Of a DNA stretch of 64,000 nt, positions 17,991 to 26,266 are shown piece after piece. Position 1 is the first letter of the stretch; every line of letters starts with the position of its first letter. A program made the position numbers and the translations under genes. Under the pieces are notes generated by a model. The model searched no databases. It saw nothing but the letters and a program-made list of their open reading frames with translations, and was not told the DNA's origin. Source of the stretch: Bog-950 sp046329515 (GTDB lineage: Bacteria > Bacteroidota > Bacteroidia > Chitinophagales > LD1); the NCBI GenBank assembly GCA_046329515.1, contig JAXLUM010000001.1, positions 186,001 through 250,000 on the forward strand. The letters run 5' to 3'.

Positions 17991-19756
17991 CGATGAGGCT
18001 GCGGTAGCGGCGTATTGTTGTAATCCCAATTTACCACCTTGCAATTCGGTAAGGCAGAACGCAAAGGCTCCACCTGCTCTTTGGTTATGTTGTTGTAGCT
18101 AAGGTCAAGGTATTCCAACTGTGGCATTTTCATGAACTTCCCCTTTTCCATTTCAAACTTCATGTTCGGATTCATGGAGAAGTTGAACTCCTTTAATGAA
18201 CTAAGATTGTTGAAGTCAGCAGGCAGTTGAGCAATGTCGTTGGTTTTAAGGTCGAGCCACTTTAAATTTTTCAACTGCGCAAAAGAAGCTGGCAATGCAG
18301 TTAAGTTATTATCGCGCAGGTCTAATTTTTCTAATTGCGTAAGCCCACCAATGCAATCCGGTAATTGCGCTACTATATTATCTTTTAAGGTAAGCGTACG
18401 CAGATGCGTTAGTTTGCACAGTTCACCGGGTAAGGAGCTGATTTTCTGGTCAGCCTTATTAAAGAAGTTGCCATTAAGGTTAAGCGTTTCCAGGTTTTTC
18501 ATTTCTCCTATTTCCGCAGGCACAGCATTAATGCTGTTTAGACTTAAATCCAGCGTTCTTAAGCGCGGAAGTCTGGTAACTGAAACCGGAAAGCTAACCA
18601 GTTTGTTCAGGCTGGCATTTAATTCCTCCAACTCCAACAAACCCGAAAAGGCATCGGGCAAGGCTGCCAGTTGATTGCCGGCCAGGTTTAAAAACTTCAA
18701 CTTTTTAAGGTTGCCGAAGGTGGGTGTTAGGTCGGCAATTTTATTCATGCGCGAGCCCATTTCAAAATAACCAAGGTCAAGATATTCCAGCTTAACCAAT
18801 GAGCCGAAGGTTAGCGGCAACTCTGTAAGGCGGTTGCCTTTTAGGTCCAGCTTTTTCAAATTGGTAAGTTTGCTGATATCAAGCGGCAAGGCAGTAATTT
18901 CTGCTTCGCTAAGGTTTAACTCCTTTAAAGAAGAAATGAGCGATAGAGAAGTAACTACTGCAGTAAGGTCCAACTTAAGGTTGCGGCTAAGGTTTACGGA
19001 TTGTAATGAATTTAAGCGGTTAATTGACGGAGGTAAAACATGAATATCGTTGCCGGAAAAGTTGATAGACTTTAGGGATGGGAGGCTGCCAATTTTATCG
19101 CTGATTTCAAACAAGCCGCTATTGGCAAAGTTCAGGTCTTCCACCTGCAGCGTTTTTATTCTTTCAAATACATCTTCGTCATACAGGTAGGCATTATGCT
19201 CCAGGTTAAGCACGCGCAGGTTCGTCAGCAACACAAACGAATCGGGCAGCGTTGCAATGTTATTGTCTTTCAAGTTAAGTTCCTGAAGGTTGTTTAAGCG
19301 ACGAATGCTGTTAGGTATAGTTTTAAAGCTGCCCTGCTCAAGGCTCAATTTTTTAAGCTTAGGTAATTTAGCCAGTTGGGTGAAAAGGGCGTTTAACTCC
19401 AGCTGCTTACAGCGCTGGCAGCTGAATTCCTCCACATTTTTTAGCTGGGCGATTGCATCGCTGAATTGTGCCTTGGGGTAAGCAATGAAATTAAGCTTAG
19501 TGGTACCGTTAATATCCTTAAGTGCATCCTCAATAATCTGGTTAGCGTTGGCTTCATCCGTGCTCTCAGCAGCCTTGCGCGCTTCCTGAAACTCCAGCAG
19601 TATCAGTTTATTGATAGAGTCTTTAGCCGTTTGCGGCAGCTTGTTCCAGTCGTCCTCAGTAAAAGGTTCTTTATACTGTTTGTTAGAGCCACCGGGTTGG
19701 GCTAAAAGCGCCTGGCACAGCATGAAAAAAAAAGAGAGAATGCAAATTCGTATCAT
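17987..19756 (-). CDS. Exported leucine-rich repeat protein
   Basis: A 589-residue exported protein with signal peptide (residues 1-19, ending ALLAQ). After a helical segment (about 20-95) it holds about 18 leucine-rich repeats of 23 residues with the bacterial form LxxLxLxxNxLxxLPxxIxxL, for example LQELNLKDNNIATLPDSF, LKKLDLKGNRLTELPLTF and LEKLDLRDNNLTALPASF. The repeats close at NCKVVNWDYN. This is a horseshoe-shaped protein-binding scaffold. There is no T9SS sorting domain or lipobox, so it may be periplasmic. The gene lies 6 bases after the DUF3368 toxin on the same strand, although nothing else links them. Partner unknown. Confidence 0.88.
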   Translation of the reverse strand: MIRICILSFFFMLCQALLAQPGGSNKQYKEPFTEDDWNKLPQTAKDSINKLILLEFQEARKAAESTDEANANQIIEDALKDINGTTKLNFIAYPKAQFSDAIAQLKNVEEFSCQRCKQLELNALFTQLAKLPKLKKLSLEQGSFKTIPNSIRRLNNLQELNLKDNNIATLPDSFVLLTNLRVLNLEHNAYLYDEDVFERIKTLQVEDLNFANSGLFEISDKIGSLPSLKSINFSGNDIHVLPPSINRLNSLQSVNLSRNLKLDLTAVVTSLSLISSLKELNLSEAEITALPLDISKLTNLKKLDLKGNRLTELPLTFGSLVKLEYLDLGYFEMGSRMNKIADLTPTFGNLKKLKFLNLAGNQLAALPDAFSGLLELEELNASLNKLVSFPVSVTRLPRLRTLDLSLNSINAVPAEIGEMKNLETLNLNGNFFNKADQKISSLPGELCKLTHLRTLTLKDNIVAQLPDCIGGLTQLEKLDLRDNNLTALPASFAQLKNLKWLDLKTNDIAQLPADFNNLSSLKEFNFSMNPNMKFEMEKGKFMKMPQLEYLDLSYNNITKEQVEPLRSALPNCKVVNWDYNNTPLPQPHR

Positions 19757-19762
19757 AAGTGG

Positions 19763-20254
19763 TTAGAGTTCTTTACACAATTTCAAAACCTCAGTATATA
19801 GACTATCTGTAATCCAAAATCCTGCTTTATCTTTTAGGGAGTCCATGATTACTTTAACTGATTTTATTTTACCGGCGTTTTTTGCTTTAACGAGGGTGCC
19901 TAATAGGCCGGTAGTACTAATGCCTAAGTCTTTTGCTAATGCCCGGCCCAACTTTTCATCTATCAGCAGCAGGTCAGCATTAATGGTTTTACATAGTGCA
20001 ATTGCCTGTGTTTCGCCTTTATCTAAATTAAATCTTTCTATTTCCGTTATCCAGTTTTTATCCGGATTAACGAGTTCAATCCAGCTTGCATTTGTGAAGG
20101 ACTCTATATTCTTTCCTAATGCGCGTAAAGCTAAAATTTCAGAATGCACCGCCGGAGGAATAATGACACCGCCGTAAATGTCTTTTAAAAGATGTAGTTC
20201 TTCAATAACTATAAGGTTACTTACCGTGGAAGTATCGCTTACAACAACCTTCAT
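19763..20254 (-). CDS. DUF3368 PIN-like toxin of a toxin-antitoxin pair
   Basis: A 163-residue PIN-fold protein. The acidic residues expected of a PIN nuclease are visible: Asp7 in VVVSDTSTVSNL, a Glu in LDKGETQAIALCK, and an Asp in LLIDEKLGRALAKDLGI. The segment GTLVKAKNAGKIKSVKVIMDSL is characteristic of the DUF3368 family, usually the toxin next to a UPF0175 antitoxin. Its ATG overlaps the antitoxin stop as TAATG, as in a coupled toxin-antitoxin operon. Expected role is RNA cleavage (family knowledge); target unknown. Confidence 0.88.
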   Translation of the reverse strand: MKVVVSDTSTVSNLIVIEELHLLKDIYGGVIIPPAVHSEILALRALGKNIESFTNASWIELVNPDKNWITEIERFNLDKGETQAIALCKTINADLLLIDEKLGRALAKDLGISTTGLLGTLVKAKNAGKIKSVKVIMDSLKDKAGFWITDSLYTEVLKLCKEL

Positions 20255-20490
20255 TAAAGCTCCCTGATGTTTATTATGTCTTCATTCAGCATCTCCAGGT
20301 CGTAATGTAAAGGGATACTGCGTTTAGCCAACTCCTGCTGCATTTGTATTTTATGCAGCCCGCAAAATTCTGCTGCTTTGCCAAGGCTTAGTATATCTCT
20401 TTCAAACAAATGAATGGCTATTTCCACCTTTAACTGTTCCTGTGTTAAACCGGTAGATTGTAACTCCTCATCTGTAATTAGTAGCGGCAT
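20254..20490 (-). CDS. UPF0175 family antitoxin
   Basis: A 78-residue protein of the UPF0175 type. It starts MPLLITDEELQSTGLTQ, has a helix for dimer or DNA contact (EQLKVEIAIHLFERDIL) and the family core SLGKAAEFCGLHKIQMQQEL, followed by the RSIPLHYDLEML segment. I choose the ATG at 20490 over an upstream one at 20529, whose added residues are hydrophobic and unlike the family. It precedes and overlaps the DUF3368 toxin gene and probably autoregulates the pair. Confidence 0.85.
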   Translation of the reverse strand: MPLLITDEELQSTGLTQEQLKVEIAIHLFERDILSLGKAAEFCGLHKIQMQQELAKRSIPLHYDLEMLNEDIINIREL

Positions 20491-20538
20491 CTCAACAAAG
20501 TTAATGAAAATGAAGGCACAAAGTAACAAGCCTTAACA

Positions 20539-22086
20539 CTACTTTTCAGCAGCTGCCTTTTCAGTTTCCGGCTTATTTTCCTTCTCCGGACGCATTTGAG
20601 GAAAGAACAGAACCTCTTGAATGCTTGGTTGATTGGTCATTAACATACAGAGGCGGTCTATACCAAAGCCAATACCTGATGTTGGCGGCATACCGTATTC
20701 CAGCGCACGCAAAAAGTCATGATCAATGAACATGGCCTCATCATCACCGCGCTCCATCAGTTTAACCTGTTCTTCAAAACGCGCGCGTTGGTCAATAGGG
20801 TCGTTCAATTCGCTATAGGCATTGGCAATTTCCTTACCGTTAACCATTAGCTCAAAACGTTCAACCAAACCTTCCTTACTGCGGTGTTTTTTAGTAAGCG
20901 GGCTCATTTCAACCGGGTAGTCAATAATGAAAGTAGGCTGCACATAATGCTTCTCGCACTTCTCGCTGAATAACTCGTCAATCAACTTACCGCGGCCCAT
21001 GCTGGCATCCACTTCAATGTGAAGCTGACGGCAGGTTTGGCGCAGTTGCTCCTCATCCATATTGCTTACATCAATGCCGGTATGTTCTTTAATAGCATCG
21101 TAAATAGCAATGCGCTTAAACGGCGCTTTAAAGCTGATGGTATTGTCACCTACTTTTAAATCGGTAGAGCCATTGGTGGATACGGCCACCTGCTCCAGCA
21201 ACTTTTCGGTGAAATCCATCATCCAGAAATAGTCTTTGTAGGCAACGTAAAATTCTAACACGGTAAACTCGGGGTTATGCGTGCGGTCCATACCTTCATT
21301 GCGGAAGTTACGGCTGAATTCATAAACGAAATCAAAACCGCCCACAATCAGGCGCTTCAGGTAAAGCTCATTAGCGATACGAAGGTAAAACGGAACATCC
21401 AACGCATTATGATGCGTAATGAATGGACGCGCAGCGGCGCCACCCGGTATGTTTTGTAATACAGGCGTATCTACCTCCATAGCGCCGTGCTGGTTCAGGT
21501 AATCGCGTATAGCCTGAATCATTTTTGTCCGCTTAATAAAGGTTTCTTTAATGCCCGGGTTTACTACTAGGTCTACATAACGCTGGCGGTAGCGCAATTC
21601 AGGGTCGGTGAAGGCATCAAATATTTCACCGTCTTTTTCTTTTACTATTGGCAGTGGCTTAAGCGCTTTGCTCAATAATTTGAATTCCGTTACGTGTATG
21701 CTGGTTTCGCCGGTTTTGGTTTTAAATACATGTCCTTTAACGCCAATGAAATCGCCAATATCTAACAGATGCTTAAATACCTGGTCGTACAGGGTTTTGT
21801 CTTCGCCGGGGCAAATTCCATCGCGGCTAATGTAAAGCTGTATGCGGCCGTGCTGGTCTTCAATAACCACAAAGGCTGCTTTGCCCATAAGGCGCATAGC
21901 CATTAAACGGCCGGCAATAGAAACATCAGCAAAGTTCTTCTGCTCATCGTTATACTCAGCCAATATTTGCTTGCTGTTGCAATTAACTTCAAACAAAGCA
22001 GCAGGGTAAGGGTCAATGCCCAGGGTTTCTAACTGCTTTAATTTCTCACGGCGTAAAATTTCCTGTTCGCTCAAATGCTGGCTCAT
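20539..22086 (-). CDS. lysS: Lysyl-tRNA synthetase, class II
   Basis: A 515-residue class II LysRS that charges tRNA-Lys. An N-terminal OB-fold anticodon-binding domain (about 50-160, with VSIAGRLMAMRLMGKAAFVVIEDQHG) is followed by the catalytic core. Motif 1 is near MIQAIRDYLNQHGAMEVDTPVL, motif 2 is FRNEGMDRTHNPEFTVLEFY, and motif 3 is GFGIDRLCML. The C-terminal tail is Glu/Lys/Ala-rich. Length is normal for LysS. It is a single housekeeping gene, upstream of the toxin-antitoxin pair on the same strand. Confidence 0.97.
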   Translation of the reverse strand: MSQHLSEQEILRREKLKQLETLGIDPYPAALFEVNCNSKQILAEYNDEQKNFADVSIAGRLMAMRLMGKAAFVVIEDQHGRIQLYISRDGICPGEDKTLYDQVFKHLLDIGDFIGVKGHVFKTKTGETSIHVTEFKLLSKALKPLPIVKEKDGEIFDAFTDPELRYRQRYVDLVVNPGIKETFIKRTKMIQAIRDYLNQHGAMEVDTPVLQNIPGGAAARPFITHHNALDVPFYLRIANELYLKRLIVGGFDFVYEFSRNFRNEGMDRTHNPEFTVLEFYVAYKDYFWMMDFTEKLLEQVAVSTNGSTDLKVGDNTISFKAPFKRIAIYDAIKEHTGIDVSNMDEEQLRQTCRQLHIEVDASMGRGKLIDELFSEKCEKHYVQPTFIIDYPVEMSPLTKKHRSKEGLVERFELMVNGKEIANAYSELNDPIDQRARFEEQVKLMERGDDEAMFIDHDFLRALEYGMPPTSGIGFGIDRLCMLMTNQPSIQEVLFFPQMRPEKENKPETEKAAAEK

Positions 22087-22166
22087 AACATACTTTTTCG
22101 GGAACGCGAATATAAAACTCTGGCGCGACTAATAAGCACCTCTATACAAAGCCGCATTTTAAGGGC

Positions 22167-22523
22167 TTACCTAATAGTATCTACCACGAAGGATGTTCCT
22201 GAAATAGCGCAGTAATTGGTTTGAGTAACCAATATGGAATCATTCAGCTTTATGGTGGCCGTAACGCCTTGCGGATGGTCGCTTGTGTTATAGGCCATTA
22301 ACAGGACTTCCTGGCCAAGCTTAGCATCAAAGCTGTAACTCCAGCCCGTTGCCTGGTGGTATTCACTGGCCTGGCCGCCATTTGTATCCTTAACGTAGGC
22401 CACCATGCAATCGCTGCAGCCAATGTTGTAGGTTACTTTATAAACTTTGGGTTTAGCCTCCTCCTTTTTGCAGGAAGAAAAGGCAAATAGGGCAACAGCA
22501 AAAACAAGTAATGTGCTTCGCAT
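22167..22523 (-). CDS. Small lipoprotein with CxxC motif
   Basis: A 118-residue lipoprotein. The signal ends in the lipobox FAFSSC (Cys18) followed by KKEE. The mature domain is a single beta-sandwich with an early CSDC pair (YNIGCSDCMVAYVKD), then WSYSFDAKLGQEVLLMAYN and VTATIKLNDSILVTQ strands. The alternating pattern and size recall small Bacteroidota lipoproteins; I recognise no named family. It is the last gene of a tightly packed minus-strand run starting at 27075. Two cysteines could bind a metal or form a disulfide. Confidence 0.7.
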   Translation of the reverse strand: MRSTLLVFAVALFAFSSCKKEEAKPKVYKVTYNIGCSDCMVAYVKDTNGGQASEYHQATGWSYSFDAKLGQEVLLMAYNTSDHPQGVTATIKLNDSILVTQTNYCAISGTSFVVDTIR

Positions 22524-22554
22524 ATGGGTGGGTATTTAGGTTAAGACGCAGGCC

Positions 22555-23454
22555 TTATGCACTCAGTTGCTCCTTTAAAAACAGGCTAAGCTTTTTATTG
22601 GCCTCACGCGCCTTTGGTAATATACGCCAAAACGCGTTGAATACATGAAATTTTTTGGGGTAAATATCCATGCTTATGTTTACGCCATCAGCTTTTGCTT
22701 TTTTGTAATAACTAACCGAGTCATCCAGCAGCATTTCTTCTTCCCCTACCTGAATATAGATAGGTGGCAGGCCGTTTAAATTGTGGTAGATAGGAGATGC
22801 ATAAGGTGATTTGGGGTCAGCATCGCCAAGGTAGTTTTTAGTCCATATAGGGAAGGCAACGGCTACCAGCATAGGGTCTTCGTCGTGCTTGGTTTTATAG
22901 CTTTCACCGCTAAGGCTAAGGTCTGTCCACGGAGATAAGGCAATAGCACATTTAGGCAGGGGAATGTTATGGTCCTTAAGGTATAGCAAAGTGCCAAGGG
23001 TTACGCCACCACCGGCAGAATCGCCGCCAAACGCAATTTGTGCATTGGAATATCCATTTTGCAGCAGCCATTGATAAACGGCAACTGCGTCCTCAATAGG
23101 GGCGGGGTATTTATGTTCGGGCGCCAAGCGGTAGTTTATAACCAAGGCTTTAATGCCTGCATGTTTAACCAGTTGCGATACTAAGGCACGGTGTGTGTTA
23201 ATTGAGCCCGTAGCATAACCACCCCCGTGAAAATAGAGCAGCACTTTTTTGTCATCACCCCCATCGGGCAAAATCCACTCGCTTTTTATGCCGGCAATGG
23301 TTGCAGGTGTGTAGGTGAAGCCGCTTAAAGGTTTGTTGAATTTACCTACAATGCGCTCAAAACCACGACGGGCAAATTCAATATTATCATACTGCGCATT
23401 GTTTTTAATACGGCGCAATAAGCGTTTTATGAGGAACAGGCGTACTATAGACAT
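22555..23454 (-). CDS. Alpha/beta hydrolase, HSL/esterase family
   Basis: A 299-residue hydrolase of the hormone-sensitive-lipase type. The oxyanion-hole motif HGGGYATGS, the nucleophile elbow GDSAGG, an acid candidate in QVGEEEMLLDDS and the His in KKFHVFNAF are all present in order. The expected reaction is ester hydrolysis of short acyl substrates. No signal peptide. It starts one base after the flavin-reductase stop, so it is in the same operon as the fumarylacetoacetase genes; a link to aromatic catabolism is inference from position only. Confidence 0.9.
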   Translation of the reverse strand: MSIVRLFLIKRLLRRIKNNAQYDNIEFARRGFERIVGKFNKPLSGFTYTPATIAGIKSEWILPDGGDDKKVLLYFHGGGYATGSINTHRALVSQLVKHAGIKALVINYRLAPEHKYPAPIEDAVAVYQWLLQNGYSNAQIAFGGDSAGGGVTLGTLLYLKDHNIPLPKCAIALSPWTDLSLSGESYKTKHDEDPMLVAVAFPIWTKNYLGDADPKSPYASPIYHNLNGLPPIYIQVGEEEMLLDDSVSYYKKAKADGVNISMDIYPKKFHVFNAFWRILPKAREANKKLSLFLKEQLSA

Positions 23455-23455
23455 G

Positions 23456-24370
23456 TTATTTACGGAGTTTTTCTACAACCATTAATATTTGAAAACCCAA
23501 GGGCAAGCTGCCTCGCACAATTTCCACCTTTGCACGCTGATGTGCTTCTTTTTCCAATGCAGCAAAATCATTTTTGTGTGCGGCTATCATTTCCTGCATA
23601 AAATCTGCCTGCTCAATTTCTGCAACCTCTGCCTCTGTTGGAAAGGCATGAAAAGTGGCAATGCGTGCAATATCGTTACCTGATAAATAAGGCGATTTTT
23701 TAATGCCATCAGGTAATTGGTCAAACCCAAGGCCAAGGTCTTCCATCATTTTAAATGGAGGTACCTGTATAATGTTTTCCTGGTTAACGCGACACCAAAA
23801 CTGTTTGCCCATGCGGGCTATATAGTCCATTTTAAACGGGTCAATGCTTTCGCCATCTGCCGTCAGCACTTTTTCGTTTATATGTATCAGCTTTACCTCG
23901 CATACAACCAGGTTGCCTGCACCGCCGCCTTTTCCTGTTTCTATTATGTCTTTTACGGCACACTCAAACTGCACATAGCATTCAGCCACGCGTGGTGGTT
24001 TTATAGTTACAGATGGAACGGCTGTTAAACCCGACTTACTGAATTCATTAACGCCTTTAGGGTACATGCCTGCGGCAAGGTTCATTTGATAAAGAATATC
24101 GTAATGCGCAATGTTCACTACGCATTCGGCCACTTCTTTAACGTTGTCATGCGTGTTTTTGGTGTGGCCTGTTCTGCCTGATAAAGCAGGCGAATAAACC
24201 AGTGTTGGCGGGTTAGACCCGAAGCAATTGAAAAAGCTGAAAGGCGATAAGTTGACATTGCCTTCTTTATCTACCGTTGACACAAAAGCTATCGGCCTCG
24301 GGGCAACCGCATTTAATAAATGCTCGTGAAGTTTAGGGTGAGGTATTTCGGATGGAACAATTGTGCGCAT
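23456..24370 (-). CDS. Flavin reductase family protein (FMN-binding split barrel)
   Basis: A 304-residue protein with an N-terminal flavin-reductase-like domain (about 1-200). Visible motifs are LHEHLLNAVAPRPIAFVSTVD, NLSPFSFFNCFGSNPPTLVYS and HYDILYQMNLAAGMYPKGVNEF, then AECYVQFECAVKDIIETG. The C-terminal 100 residues are a helical extension. These proteins bind FMN and use NAD(P)H or partner with flavin-dependent enzymes. In Bacteroidota such genes often lie near tyrosine-degradation genes, as here next to fumarylacetoacetase, two genes upstream. The particular partner is unknown. Confidence 0.88.
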   Translation of the reverse strand: MRTIVPSEIPHPKLHEHLLNAVAPRPIAFVSTVDKEGNVNLSPFSFFNCFGSNPPTLVYSPALSGRTGHTKNTHDNVKEVAECVVNIAHYDILYQMNLAAGMYPKGVNEFSKSGLTAVPSVTIKPPRVAECYVQFECAVKDIIETGKGGGAGNLVVCEVKLIHINEKVLTADGESIDPFKMDYIARMGKQFWCRVNQENIIQVPPFKMMEDLGLGFDQLPDGIKKSPYLSGNDIARIATFHAFPTEAEVAEIEQADFMQEMIAAHKNDFAALEKEAHQRAKVEIVRGSLPLGFQILMVVEKLRK

Positions 24371-24372
24371 GA

Positions 24373-24648
24373 CTAATGAGTAATGAACATATAAATACTT
24401 GGCGCTAAAACACCAATGGAAAGTAAAATAATAAAGGCGATACGGTTGCGGTTTTGCAGGTTAAACAGCAACAGAATATCAGCCGCCATCATTAAAATAA
24501 ACCAGATGGCGAGAAACATAAGCCGAACAGTATCCTGTGCGGGGGCAAAGTTATGCTCGCGACCCATGGCGTGGTACGCCACTTCGAACATGGTGCGGGC
24601 ACCCGCACCCATAATAACAAACAGTAAAGCGATTAAATAGTATTTCAT
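24373..24648 (-). CDS. Small membrane protein of unknown function
   Basis: A 91-residue protein with three predicted helices: residues about 3-22 (YYLIALLFVIMGAGA), about 42-63 (LMFLAIWFILMMAADILLLF) and about 69-88 (AFIILLSIGVLAPSIYMF). I recognise no family. I choose the ATG at 24648 over an ATG upstream at 24687: the upstream one lies inside the fahA coding region and adds non-membrane sequence, while the chosen one begins directly with the helix. It lies between fahA and the flavin reductase with gaps of one and two bases, so it is co-transcribed with both. Confidence 0.65.
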   Translation of the reverse strand: MKYYLIALLFVIMGAGARTMFEVAYHAMGREHNFAPAQDTVRLMFLAIWFILMMAADILLLFNLQNRNRIAFIILLSIGVLAPSIYMFITH

Positions 24649-24649
24649 A

Positions 24650-25897
24650 TTATGTGGCCGGTAGAATTTTTCCGCTACAGTCGCCAAAGCCTACGCGCAT
24701 GCCGTTCTTTTCGCACCAGCCGCGCATAAGCACAGTGTCGCCATCCTGAATGAATTTGCGTTCTGAGCCATCGGGCATAGCTATAGGGTTTTTGCCTTGC
24801 CAGGTAATCTCTAACATTGAACCGTAAGAGTCAGCTGTTGGCCCGCTGATGGTACCGCTGGCATATAAATCGCCCACCTGAATATTGCAGCCGTTTACGG
24901 TATGGTGCGCCAATTGCTGGCACATATTCCAATACATGTATTTAAAGTTGCTGTGGCTTACGGTTTTTTTGTCGCCTTTAGCTGTAACAATATCTACCTC
25001 TAAGTTGATGTCGTAATTTTTGTTGCCGGTAAATTGCAGGTAAGGCAGTACCTCAGGTTCCTGCTTTGGCGTTTCAGTGCGGAAAGGTTCCAGTGCCTCC
25101 AGGGTTACAATCCATGGCGAAACGGTTGAGCCGAAGTTTTTGGCCAAGAAGGGGCCGAGCGGAACATATTCCCATTTCTGAATATCGCGGGCGCTCCAGT
25201 CATTAAACAGCAGCAAGCCGAAAATGTAATCTTCCGCTTTATCGGTGCTTACGCTTTCACCTAAAGCAGTTTCCTTACCCACCACAAAGCCCATTTCTAA
25301 TTCAAAATCCAACAAGCGGCATGGGCCGAAGCTTGGCTTTTCTGCATCATCGGCTTTAGTTTGCCCTTTAGGGCGGTGTATAGGTGTGCCTGAAACTACT
25401 ATAGAAGACGCGCGGCCATGGTAACCTACAGGTAAATGCAGCCAGTTTGGTAATAATGCATTCTTAGGGTCGCGGAACATAGTGCCTACGTTAGTGGCAT
25501 GCTCGCGGCTGCTATAAAAATCAGTATAGTTAGGAATGTGAACAGGCAACAGCATTTCTACCTCGCTACGCTTAATAAGTGCGTGGCTTTTTAGTTCCTC
25601 ATTGCCCTGTAGTTCGTTGTTGCCTTCAGTAAGCAGCGCAATTACTCGCTGGCGCACAGCCTTGGTAAGCGTTTTGCCCTGGGCGATGAATGCATTAAGT
25701 GTGCTTTGCTCAAACACTGAATTATCGAATATGATATTGGCGAATAAACCGGCGTTTGCCAGCGCGGCAAGGTCAAGCACGTAATCTCCAATAGCGGTGC
25801 CTGCCCGTGCAGGGCTATCAGAGGTTTTAAAAATGCCGAAGGGTATATTGTGGATAGAGAAATCAGAATCAGCTGCAACAGAAATCCATGAAGCCAT
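24650..25897 (-). CDS. fahA: Fumarylacetoacetase
   Basis: A 415-residue enzyme that splits fumarylacetoacetate to fumarate and acetoacetate, the last step of tyrosine/phenylalanine degradation. The N-terminal SH3-like domain (about 1-120) leads to the FAH fold. Recognisable stretches are YTDFYSSREHATNVGTMFR, PVGYHGRASSIVVSGTPIHRP, LDFELEMGFVVGK (metal-binding acids), LLFNDWSARDIQKWEYVPLGPF and GDLYASGTISGP. Length matches fumarylacetoacetases. Homogentisate dioxygenase and maleylacetoacetate isomerase genes are absent from this window. It is the third gene of a minus-strand operon-like run. Confidence 0.95.
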   Translation of the reverse strand: MASWISVAADSDFSIHNIPFGIFKTSDSPARAGTAIGDYVLDLAALANAGLFANIIFDNSVFEQSTLNAFIAQGKTLTKAVRQRVIALLTEGNNELQGNEELKSHALIKRSEVEMLLPVHIPNYTDFYSSREHATNVGTMFRDPKNALLPNWLHLPVGYHGRASSIVVSGTPIHRPKGQTKADDAEKPSFGPCRLLDFELEMGFVVGKETALGESVSTDKAEDYIFGLLLFNDWSARDIQKWEYVPLGPFLAKNFGSTVSPWIVTLEALEPFRTETPKQEPEVLPYLQFTGNKNYDINLEVDIVTAKGDKKTVSHSNFKYMYWNMCQQLAHHTVNGCNIQVGDLYASGTISGPTADSYGSMLEITWQGKNPIAMPDGSERKFIQDGDTVLMRGWCEKNGMRVGFGDCSGKILPAT

Positions 25898-25939
25898 AAC
25901 TATAAGATTTGAAACCCAAAAATGAAAAAGATAATGGAA

Positions 25940-26266
25940 TTATACGTCAAAGCTCCAGTCGCTTTCGCCGCTGCCGTATTTTTTACGGCTTTTCGCTTTT
26001 TCAATCTGGCGTTGAATGATGTGATCGGCAATTATTTCGGCAGGGTCTGCTTCAGTGTTTTTAAGCGCTTCCGTTAGCTTCTTTTCGCTTACATCAATGC
26101 GATAAAGTATCCACTTCAGCTTATCAAAATCTTTCAGAATTAACTCGCCAATTCGTTCAATAAGCAGTTGCCTGAAGGCCTTAAAGCGTTCATCGCCCTG
26201 CTGATTTTGAGGAAGCAGTTGTTCATTCAGTTCAAATTGCTCGCTTATGTATTTTTCTGCTTCCAT
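25940..26266 (-). CDS. Small acidic/helical conserved protein of unknown function
   Basis: A 108-residue soluble protein with no signal peptide or membrane segment. It is nearly all helix: residues 20-75 read FKAFRQLLIERIGELILKD then FDKLKWILYRIDVSEKKLTEAL, and the tail is IIADHIIQRQIEKAKSRKK then an acidic/aromatic end (ESDWSFDV). I recognise it as a type common downstream of TIGR02757 genes in Bacteroidota but cannot name the family. Its ATG overlaps the stop of the upstream TIGR02757 gene (TAATG), so translation is coupled and a functional link is plausible. Confidence 0.7.
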   Translation of the reverse strand: MEAEKYISEQFELNEQLLPQNQQGDERFKAFRQLLIERIGELILKDFDKLKWILYRIDVSEKKLTEALKNTEADPAEIIADHIIQRQIEKAKSRKKYGSGESDWSFDV

